A DNA stretch of 64,000 nt from Cristatella mucedo (Eukaryota > Bryozoa > Phylactolaemata > Cristatellidae), in the NCBI GenBank assembly GCA_009760855.2, contig WPIO01000008.1:5302001-5366000 (forward strand). The letters are read 5' to 3'. The notes beneath the pieces were generated by a model that saw only the letters and a list, made by a program, of their open reading frames with translations, was not told the origin of the DNA and made no database searches. Shown here piece after piece: positions 1 through 11,522 of the stretch. Position 1 is the stretch's first letter; every line of letters starts with the position of its first letter. Position numbers and translations under genes: made by a program.

Positions 1-307
1 CCAGTAAAATTGGGTGCGACTACATTATTTCCGTGAAGACGTTGGCCTAGTATGGCTGCCCAAACCGACCTACTCCACAGTCATCAAAAAGAAAGCCTAG
101 TGCCGACCACTGATGTCTTTAAGGTGCTGTACAAATCCTTACTCCTCGACGCTTGTCTAATCATAACGTGCTGGTGCTTTTGCATGCTTGACTAAGCAGA
201 ATAGCCTGCCTGCCGATTGTTTACATTTGAGTTATTGCTGCTCTTGCAGCGCTGTTGTATTGCACATGAAAAGCGCTTCAGTTCTCTCTGGGTGCTACAC
301 GAAAGAC

Positions 308-341
308 ATATAATAATAATAATAATTATTATTATTATTGC
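308..341. repeat. (TAA)n / (TTA)n palindromic microsatellite
   Basis: TAATAATAATAATAAT runs directly into ATTATTATTATTATTG, a self-complementary arrangement, about 60 bp beyond the exon 11 donor of COLGALT. Confidence 0.85.
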
Positions 342-403
342 TATTGGGATCACTCAATGCATTTCACCTCGTTGACAGGAAGAGGGGTCGGATGGCCACT
401 CAC

Positions 404-461
404 ATCTTCCCATATGAAATAGTGGCTAAGGAAGCAGCCAATTTCCCCGATCTTCAGTGGC
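404..461 (-). CDS. COLGALT: COLGALT exon 11 ([10 protein letters not shown]), last exon in window
   Basis: Acceptor TTTCTCTTACAG, donor GTGAGT; phase 2 in, phase 0 out. Encodes [29 protein letters not shown] is the most diagnostic motif of GT25 enzymes. The following exon (IEDD region) is not seen in positions 1-403. Confidence 0.93.
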
Positions 462-3400
462 CTGTAAGAGAAAGGGGGCAGCGTTTGAACGGCTGCGTGG
501 ATGGCAAGCAGGAAGATCGCACGCTGCTGCTGCAGCGCTGGACTCTGGCAGAACAAAACATGGCCGCTCGCTGACTAACCGGCGCAGCTGCTTTGCTCGC
601 TGTGGAACTCCTTTCCGACGAACACACGAGAATAAAAAACAGTTTGCTTGGCTTGCCGTTTCGATCTCTTCCATTGCACAAAGAAGCACTTCATCAGGAC
701 TCATCGTACAACTTCTACATATACTCTGGAGTTCTGCGATGACAACTAGTTAGAGGATATTCTAGCTTTTTATGTGGTGGGGAAACTAATTGTTTTTTAA
801 GCAACCTGACGCGTCTTGGCTGCTTCTGCTCAAGTCCTCCAGCCGGAAATGCAGTGCTGTCGAGAAGGCACGCTGCACACTGCTCTGCGTAATCAGCTGT
901 ATCCCGAACAGGCTTTGTAATGGCATCGGCAGTCTAGCACCCTTGGTCGTCGGCCTGCAGGCTCTTCTGGAGCTGAACGATAAAGCAGGCTTCTGCAGTC
1001 GTCATGTCGGGCAGCGTTGCCGATTTTTTTTCAGTTGCAACAGCAGGTTGACGAACTCGTTGTGCAAAGTACAAAGCATCAGCAGAAAGTCAGAGGGTTT
1101 GAAGAGTATTGCCGACGTTTGCAGGTTTCCTGCAGTTTCCTGTCAAATTTTGGTTTTTTAATTTTGGCGGTGGCCTTTACTACTGGCCCAGCCTTCGTGC
1201 AGCTCCAAACAAACTGTGTGCGCCACTTTCCCTGCTTGATCCTGCGATAAGTCGATTGCACATTCTTCGAGATTCATTTAACCTGGGGCCATGTTGTCTT
1301 GCACGACTGGAAACCCCAGTCCCAAGCAGCTGCGATGTGGACTCTTCCAGTATGGACTTCTTCAGCGAAGCCACTTTGAATGCCGTATGGGACTAGCTAG
1401 CGTCCACAGTAGAAAGACAGCATCGCTAGAACCAAGCTTTGCTTTGGGATCTATAGATGCTGCTGTCTTTAAGGCTCAGTAATACGATTGTAGGCCGGAA
1501 GGAAATATGATGCCAAACGGCTCTCTGGGTTGGCATCTTTTAGCGACTCTGAAGTCTTCTTCCTCAATATTCCGATTAACCTCGTTGTCTCGACAACGTG
1601 CAGTGGCCATTGATGCTGGGCAAATAGTTGAACGGCTAAATAGCAGTACTCGCCTCCGCCTGACATTTCGCTGCAGCGGCGGCTGCACCGGCCTCTTAAG
1701 CCCGCCGAAACAGGCTGGCGGCTCAAAGCGCGAAGCACCGCACGCCGTGCGTACCCACTAGCGGCCACGCCCACGCGAACAGAGCCCGCCAAACGCAGGA
1801 CGCTTCTGCTTGGTGAAAGTGAAGAAAAAGGGGCAGCTGATTCGACCGCCTCGTTCATACATCGGCAGAGGAGCCGAGGCGGACGACTATACGGTCCATG
1901 CATTCGTGACATCTCGTCTCGACTTCTGCAACTCACTGCTTACTGGCCTACCAGCATGTGCGATCAGGCGATTGCAGCTGGTGCAAAACTCTGCAGCTAG
2001 GCTTGTCTGTCGTGAGCGTCGGAGTTGCCACATTACTCCACTTCTCGCCGACCTGCACTGGTTACCAGTCAAGCAACGGATTGACTTCAAGGTTTTGTCG
2101 CTCACTTTTAGGTCTCTTCATTCTATGGCTCCAGCCTATCTTTCAGATATACTACCCCATCAGGCAAAGCATCGTACCACTCGCTGATCGGAATCCAACA
2201 GTCTAGAAATACCTCGTACAAACCTTAAATCCTTTGGAGACCGTGCATTTAGCTCGCATGCTCCCACAGCCTGGAACTCCCTCCCGACCTGCATCAGAAC
2301 ATCCCCTGACCTGACCACATTTAAAAGAAACTTAAAAACATACCTATTTAGGACAGCATTTAGTGGGTCCTTGTGATTCGTCCTCGATGTGCTTATGCGT
2401 GCTGACACTGTTCATGCTGCCACTAACCACATTTGCATGCTGACCCAGTGCATGTAACCCCTAACCATGTTATTCATTTTGTTTGTTTTTCAAGCATGAT
2501 TTTACTTACTATTCTATTGCGTATCACTTTGCAGCAAATGTAAAGCGCCTAGAAAGAGATTAAGTTCTCTGAGGGCGCTTTATCAAGTGCAATATTATTA
2601 TTATTATTATTATTATTATACAAGGTCCCGCTTGCAGTGGGCAGTACGGGATTTGTGTCCTCGCTATTCGCGCTGCGGCCAGCTTATGTATGGCCCAGTG
2701 GTGGGCGTTCACGGCTGTCGTGCTGGTCGCGCAAGTCGTGCTGGGGCCAGTTTGTGGCCCAGTGGAGTCTGCGGCGCTGCCACCAGTTTATTGGCCACTG
2801 CCATTTACGGCGGCGATAATTCAGCGAGGCGTGAGCGCACGGCCTGCAGAGGCGTGGCGCAGTCGCGAGAGGGACGCCGGGGCAAGGCTGTCGCGTGCTC
2901 GGCCGCGGCGGCGTCCGTGGAAATGAATGCTTCGATGAAAAGCCTGCCTGAAAGCTGCTCGTACGCGCCGTCCGCGTTCAACTTTGGAAAATAGCCGAAC
3001 GGCCTCGCTGGTCTTCGAGCGCACCGCGAGGAATGCCGCTCTTGCAACGGAGACGCAAAAACAGAGCAGAACGGACCGCCGGCCGCGGGAGGAGCGGAGC
3101 AAGAAGCCGTAAGGGAAAAGGGGAATCTATGGCCAGCCCGAGGGCGACGGAGGGAGGGAGGGAGGGAGGGAGGGGGCGGGGATTGCACCGGTGCTCGGCC
3201 GTGAGCTTTTTAGCTCGCAGTTTGGCTGAGCGGCCGCTCAGCGCTGTCGAGGCCTCACCTCTTGTGATACGGGTCCTCGTAGCCGTCGAGCTGGCGCACG
3301 CCGAGCGCCTCCAGGTAGCTGGCGTTGAGTTTCCTCGAAACGGACAGTAAGGAAGCCGAGTATCAGCTGCTGCTGCTGTCGCGCGCAGCAGCCGCCAGGG

Positions 3401-6400
3401 CGGCGTGCGGCTACCGCAAACGACGCCCCGCGGGCAGCGCGTACCGCGGAAAGCACAGCTCTATTTGAGCAGTGAACGCGTGACGTGGGACTCAAGAATG
3501 AGCAAGCGTCGCGAGCCACAAGCGATCCGCTCGCAGCTCGGAGGGGCGCGTAGACGCGCGGCCCTCCGAGGGCAGTGGCGCGGCGTGGCCCGCATGCATT
3601 GCTGCCGCATTCTGAGCTTGCAGCGAAAGGTATGGCGCTACTGTTTAGGAGCAAGCCAGCGCAAAGAAACGTGCTGTGGATCTCTAAGCCTTTGGGCGGT
3701 CCCCAACTGGGCCAACCGGGATACGGTCCACCTCTTGGCCTGGTACTGCTATTAATCAACAGTGGCCACGCCGAGCGCCTCCAGGTAGCGGGCGTTGAGT
3801 GGTCACGCGGACGGAAAGAATTACATGCTCCTAAGTATGTGTTTTGATGTTTTATGGCGACAAATATAGTAACGCTCTTGTTATTCCATGTCACCTGCAT
3901 GCTTTGGCACCTCATTGGCTTCTCTGAGTGCTGTCACAACAGTAGTACTTGGTACCTGGTACAGTGTACAACTTGGTCGATACTGGGCCGATCTGTGTGA
4001 AACTTGGAATATAGGTGGAGCTCACCTGTCTTGTCACTCCCCATTTGGGCATGTATGCATGATGGGTGTGTATGCATATAATGTGCCTGTCACAAAGTGT
4101 CCGTGGGCTGTGTTCGTGATGGCAGTCAACAGTTTGACATGTCAAAATTTGTTTTTTAAAGTTTATTGTGGAAGGAGTGACAAGTGGAATGTCTTGCATT
4201 TTTTGAGTAGTTTGCTATATTTCTACAAAAAATATTTCTGAGCGGAAAACTGAGGAGCTGCCTGTGACACTGACAGCCACCAGCAGTCCTATACGTGACC
4301 TTGGACTTTTAAAGGTCATCAGAGGTCAAAACATCAGATATATTATATCAAACGATAGCTAATGGTACCAGTGTTCTTCGTGCCAATTTTCATACCAATC
4401 ACTTTACCCGTCTTCGTACAATATGTTTTAAACATGCTTTGGAGGGACAACTCCTCCTATTAGCGGCCATTTTGAGGGATAACTCCTACTACTGCCATAC
4501 ACCTTTAATCAACCGCTAAGCGCTCCCCGCGCATGCGCGGCAAAGCGCTTCCGATGGCGCCGAGCTGCCAGCGCCGACATTATTCCGCGCGCGCTCCGGG
4601 AGAGCGAGCCGCTGCCCTCGAGCTGCCAGACGAAGCTGCGCCAGGAATAATCGCGCGCCACCGCCGTCTTCCGGTGCGGAGCAGTCTGCAAGTAATGCTA
4701 GGAGGATGCGCGAGCGGTCTGCCGGCTGCCGCGCGCGCGCCCGCCCGCCGCGCTGCAGCGCTCCTGGCGCGAACTCGATAGCGCTGGGATACACAATTTG
4801 CAGTAGAGAAAAACGCGCACAAAGGCGGCAGCCGCTTTGTTTCCGGAGGGCGCGAGCACGGTGAAAGGAAAGCTGCTAAATAAATACAGTGTATAATTAA
4901 TGTCGTCACTTGCATAGCGCCCTCAGAGAACTTCGTCTCTCCACATCTCTATCCAGGGACTTCGCGTAGGCTCGAGCGGCCCGAGCGCACGACCGAGGTC
5001 GTTAAAATTAATGACGCCTGCGTCTGAGGAAAGAGCGGCGCGGTCTCTTAGCGACGCGCCGGGCGCATTCGGTCGAGTGCCCACGCATCGAGCCGCCGCG
5101 GCTGCCGCGGCCGCCGAGAAGCGCACGGAGGCGAAGCGGGGGCTCGATCGCTGGCCCGCCGCCATAGGACGTTCTACTCCCGCCTAGCGCATTACAGTCC
5201 AGCGGGCGTCGTAAACGTAGCGAGCAGCATTTCGCCGTCTTCCCTTCCATTCATTATCGCGCGAGGGTTTTTGCGAAGTGTCCGCCGTCTTCTTACCGGC
5301 GAGCGACGGAGCTCGTTAAATAGCGCGCTCACCGGCGATGGCGTTTAGCGTCGCTCGACCCAGACGAGCTGCCCAATGGCGCAGGACGAGCACAGGCCAG
5401 CCTTGCTCACCGTCTTCGGAAGCATGAACCGCACGCTTCGTAATGAAGCGATTAAGGCAGTGCTGTATCATGGCCACAGCGATGACAGTGCTCCGCCTTT
5501 TTTTTATTTATTTAGTGGATACGCTACCCAATATGCATGTCGAATCGGATGGGGTCCTAATGACAACTACTCTCCAACTGCCGACTATGGCACATCTTTT
5601 TCAGCGGTCCTGAACTGCTACTTCTATGCTACTCACTACCTCAACTGCTCTCCTGACTCTGCTATGCTTCCCACTTTCTCTTTGTTGCGTGAGACGAAGT
5701 CTGTTGGCTACCGAATGCGTACCGAAAGCCGCTTAGGCTGTGAGTGCGCTATACAAAATTCTCCTGCGTAACACCCACATGGTCTTTATGACTTTGTGGG
5801 GTTACTGACGGAGATACATTACATTACATTAGGGGCAATGTTCGGGCTGACTTCAGACACTCGCACAGGGAGCGCATCCAAATGTCATGTTCATGCATCC
5901 GCAGAGAATACGGCTGGTGGAAAAATCCACCGATAGAGCCCGCTGCGATCCTTAACGTAAAGAGCGGTCAGAGCAGGCTGGGCCAGTCGCAGCGAGTCAA
6001 CTGCATGCACATTTTTAGCATGGTCGCATTCAGAGCATTCCAAACGCCGGCCAGAGGCATCCAAGTGGCTGCTTCCAAGAGAAAGCACGAACGAATCGAA
6101 GCCGAGTCGGAATTCACGTTCGCCGACGTTCACTTTTCGTTCGCTTTTCGCGACGCGGACGCTACGCGCTTGCGCATCGAAGTCGGCCCGAAAGGTTGCC
6201 CAAACTACCTGCCATCCACCGCCGGGAATCGCTTGCCTTCCAATCCAAGCTCTTCAAACAAGGCAAACATGCGCCGCTTACGGTCGGGTCGCCGATCCAG
6301 ATTGATGAAGTAAATCTGCGAAACGTATGAGCATACGCTGTGCTCTCAGAGCATAGCGTACCGCCACTTCGCAGTCCTATATGTTACATGCAGTGTTTCC

Positions 6401-9400
6401 TCAAGTCCTAAATGCTCAAGTCTTAAATGATGTGCTTATGCGTGCTGACACTGTGCTTATCACCTCTAACCATGTTACGCTTGTTGTTCATTGAGCATGC
6501 TTTCGTTAACCATTCGATCATGCTTCCTTTAAAGCAAATGTAAAGCGCCTAGTAAGAGATTGAGTTCTCCATTGGCGCTATAAAAAAATGTATGGTTATT
6601 ATTGTTATTAAATCCCACAAGCTATTTCACTTTAGTATCAGACGGCTGTCATCATGACTGACACGCCAGCCGTGTCTGCTAAACCTGGACGCATATGAGT
6701 ACACTTGCACTGCATTCACACAGCAAAAACATTTGACAGCAAAGACATTGCGAAAAGATACTTAGCTGACGCACCTCGTCGAAGCCCAGCTTTGATGGCT
6801 TTGGCCTCTCCAGGCTGATGTACGCCGATGGACGAGTGTCGTAATCATCGACTTGCAAAAGAAAGCACTCGGTACAGAAATGTGCTCACCGAGGTTTACT
6901 GTACCGGTTAAATATGACGAGAAAATCAACAGAAATAAATGTGGCCTAACCGATTGCATGAAGTTTAAGAAACTTAACGGCCTCCGAGTCGTCGCTGATA
7001 GAGTCATCTCTTTCACTTGGACGTGGCAGCAAACCAAAGAACTCCGTATTCAAAATGAACATGTTCACGCCTACGATGATAGCTGACTACATTAGAAAGT
7101 GATCGCATTTACTGAAGAGCACCACACAAGACGAAAACAGCACCCTGTCGTCTACAGCAACCTATCAATGCAGGAAATTAAAGAGCTCAGTGGTTAACTA
7201 AAGAGAGAAACAATGAACGCCGGTAAGATACAGTACATTTAGATTGAATGGGCCATCAGCATATACTTCCACTAGTCCATTAGTCATATCAAATGGACCT
7301 GTCTAGCCATCCGGTTTGAATTTCGTGCACACATTCAGGCGGCTGCTGAACAACCATGCATGTCAAATCAACAGTGAGTTTCATAAATCTGTATGCTTCA
7401 GTAGATATCTTAAACTTGAGCATAGCATATGGAAAAGTTAACATGGGAGATAATATTACAACAAGCCTCGTATACGACACGACCTTGGCAGTCGTGGTGC
7501 CACCACCACCGCCGCCGCCGCCGCGGCTTCCGCCACCCAATATTCTGCAAATGCAGAGACATCCGTCCTTTGACACCATATCATTGCATAATTGCCTGAC
7601 GATTCACCACACAAGCCTTGAAGGTACATGGGGAGAAAACGACCAGAACAGATGCACCGAAAATGCCATCACTAGGGCCAGGTTGACACTATGGAAATGC
7701 CCAAGAACATTATCAGGGGCTTGCTATTGACCTTGGCTGGCTCTGGGCTGCTAAGGGCATTGAAGGTTCATCGTGTCCCTTTAAGAGGGCTGAACAGTTC
7801 GTAAGCAGTGTATGACTCGTCTGTATCCAGGGCATTTGCCTACTAATTACTGATAAACTACCGAGCTCTGTGATGGCAAAAATGGTGCCAGCTTTTTATC
7901 CAGCTGGAGGAAAGACGCTGAAAACAGATAATAATAGTAGTAATAGCATTCGTGATAAAGCGCCCTCAGAACTCAATGTCTTTCTAGGTGCTTTAAATTG
8001 GCTACACAGGAAACACAATCGAATGGTTAGTGAGAGGATGCTCGGTAAACAGCAAGAATAACATGGTTAGGGTTGAAATGCACAGTATGTGGAAATATAA
8101 ATATGGCAGCTGAATCAACTGACCTCTATTTTCAGACTACAGTGAATTATTGTCGGCCACCAACCTGCATTCCTTGCCGAAATGGCAAACTGAATTATGT
8201 CGTCAGGGCTCAATGCAGGAGAATTTGAAGGTGCTGGCGAAAACTGTATTCCCTGCACAATCCTGTGGTTGATGCTGATCAGCAGAGCACTATGCACCAT
8301 CGGTACAGGGAAAGCACCCAACCTTTTACCGCTGACAATGTCTAAATAGTCTCCCGATTGTTCGTTATATCCCTGGAAAAGATATGACGAAGTCATTACT
8401 GAGCGCACTGTGAGAGAACGAATTGTTTCCGGTTACCGTTCACTCCTCATCACCAAGAAGCATCAACCAGCCAAAGCGCAGCAGGCCAGGCAGGGGCTGC
8501 AGCCACAACGTATACTCACCGTCGGAGCCATAGCATCCCAGAAGTTGGAGTACGCGCTGGTCGTGTTGAGCATCGGCGCTATGATTGTCCTTAACGACAC
8601 ACAGCCACGCATCGATGACCACGGACTGAATCCGTAATGCATTCGCAGGGAGGCTGTGCAGGTAGGGGACTGGAGAGTGGGAGCTTGCAGTGGGGGGGGG
8701 GAGCATGCAGCAGTGGGGGAATCATGCAGCAGTGGGAGGGGAGCATGCAGCAGTGGGGGAGCATGCCGGCCGATGGGGCAGCTAGCCGAGGCAAGGTAAG
8801 CTGCACTGCAAGCAAACCGATGACCAAGACAGGGAGCTTGTGGTCAGGTCCATCGCGGCCAGTGTCAGGCAAAGCCATTAACATCACCGGGACACCGAGA
8901 GGCTGCGCACCGGAAGCAGAAACTCGCTGCCGGCGAATCTCGTAGAAGAGCAAGCAACAACGAAAACAGGTCAGCATACGGGGTCACGGTCGGCGTTTGA
9001 AGAGGAGCAGACAAGAGGCATACCGGGGGCATGACGGCAAGCTCACAGGCGCCAAGCACCGGCAGGTGGCACCCTCGAGTTTGCGAAGAATACCTGCGCT
9101 GTCCAATGAGAAGGCTCAGCACTCGTGGATTTAACAGAAAGGCGTCGCAGTCTAGCATCTGGAATCGCAGGCCGTGCAATCGAGTGCTGAGCCTCGCTTT
9201 GCATGGCTGCTGCAGCTCTCTGTGCAAGAGGCAGAGCCGGCAGACTGCAGACACAGTGACAGCTGCCAATGATGGCAGCACGGCTAAGAAAGAGGCTGTT
9301 GGTGGACGAAAGGGTCAAGGCGGTTAAGGCGCACGTGGCAAAGTGCACAGCAGCAGCTACGGTGTATACATGCCGCCCGTACAAACAGGTAGTCAGCCGA

Positions 9401-11479
9401 CATGCTTCGTGCAGCATCCAGGGCTTCCTGGCGGATGGTGATCACGTGATCCATGCGATCGGCTGACCAGTGTGCAGGGCCGAGCTCGTCTGGGTAACCT
9501 GCAGGAGGCCGGCGAAGAAGCTGTTCGAGTGCGGGCAGGGCTGCGTGGTCCAGCCAGGCGAGGCAAGGCACTGCGATAAAAAGTAGTAAAAAGTAGCAGC
9601 GCCGGCGATGCTTAAGGTTCCCACAAATGGAACTGGTCAGCTGACTCCGGCCTCCTGGTCTTTGACCTCTGACCGGTGCGTGTTCATCGACTTGATTGCT
9701 TATTGATTGACATCTCTGATTGCAGCCTGACTGCACGACGCAATGAAAAGAAGCCGCTAGCACTTCACCAGCTCGCTCGTCGGTCACGTATAGATCGTAC
9801 GCTTGAGCACGTTATGGTCTCAAGTCGGGGGGGGGAGCGCTTAAGCCTCGGCCGGTGACAGCAGCACTCCAGGAACGCCCATGCTGCCTCAGCAAGGCAA
9901 CGCAGTGAAAAGACCCATGTCCTGGCGAAGAGCTACAGAAGTGCTGCAGTTGCAGGCAGTCCTAAAAAGGAATCGCCCTAACCCGGCTTTCCTCTTCTAT
10001 GCAGGAACTGTTGAAGCAACACGTTTCGTCGGCGGTCGCTCGTGCTCCAGACACTGGCCGCAGCTGATGCCTAATTGGTCGCACACAGCCAGTCCTCTAC
10101 TAAGCAGGACACGTGCGTGTGCGATGGACAAACGCACGCGGGCATGAGAGAGTGCGAATGTCGTACGCGCATGCGAAACCCAATTGCAGCAAAAAAGGCA
10201 TGCCACTTAGAAAGCCTTTGCATTAACGATTGTCCTAAAGCGGCTGCTCAGGCTGCCTTACCCCCATCGGGCCCGATCTTAATGTTGATCGAGTGGTACA
10301 GAGGGCGGACGCCGTCGGCCCACTGCCGCAGGATGCCCGCGCTGCGGTCGATGTTGTGGTCTGTGCGTATCCTGCGAAGTTAATGTAGCTTGACATTCTC
10401 CGAGCGGCAGGTACGCGATGCCACGCAGAACACCAAAGCGCAGGCTCACATACGTTTATTCATACGTGGCAGTCGCGTACTGGCCGCAGGCAGCGGGCCA
10501 GTACGCGACTGCCACGCCCGGCGTCCTCGACCTGACTCCCGAGCCTTTGGCGCCCGTTACTTGTATGCCACTGTCACAAATCACAACAGGCCATAAGCCA
10601 ACGACAGTGCAAGAATCTTAAAATAGCCATAGTTAAGTGACGAGCGGCGGCGGATCGTTGACTCGCCCGAGAGAAGCCACAAAGACTGCACACAGTGAAT
10701 TCGCACCGAAAGCCTCTTCGGCTTTCACTGTGCAGTAGATTGTTACCTCTCGTAACATCCACTTGGTCCCCGTGGCTTGGTGCAGTTACATTTGGTGCAG
10801 TTGCTGGAGATACATTTCAATGCATTACTGGTCAGACGGCTAACGCAGTACAGTTTGCATGGGCCCTACTCTACATTTATTAATTATGGAAGTGGAAGAA
10901 GGCGACTTTGGAAAATATTGCACTCAATGCCTTCGAGAGCTCTATCGGAATGAACCAACGGGCTCCCAAAAACCGATCGCATTGGAAACTTCAGATCATA
11001 TTAGCAGGTTCCGATAATATTATCGATTGTTGAGTACCGTGTTCTGGACATAATTGTGTGGATTAAAATATTGTTGTCCGCCCAAGACCAAGAATATATA
11101 AATACATGAGGAAGCAACGCTCGGGCATCACCTTTCCCGGTGCACGCAAGCGAGGTTTTCCAGTAGAATTCATTCCGCAGTCCCACACTGAGGCTGGCTG
11201 CTGAGCTGCTTAGGGGTCCAGCCTCATTGGACCTACCCAGAAGGATGTGGGCTGCCTCCGAGCTGTCCTGGCCCGGCGGTGCAGAGCCAGCTGGTGCACG
11301 CTCTTCACGAAGCACCAGCAGTGAATGCAAGGCGGTCGCTTTCACGACCTCGGCCCCGAGGTCGTGGGTTCGATTCCTGTGGTGGGCGATTCTTTATCGC
11401 CACTACAAGCGGTGGTGATAGCCGTAAAGGCTCTTCTGTCGCTATACAAAAAGAGGCTGTTTAATCAATATATAGATAT

Positions 11480-11522
<43 letters not shown>

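Noticed and set aside
8591..8977. Minus ORF of 128 codons overlapping COLGALT intron 4
   Set aside because: It spans the minisatellite and intron; the real exon 5 uses a different frame at 8589-8520.
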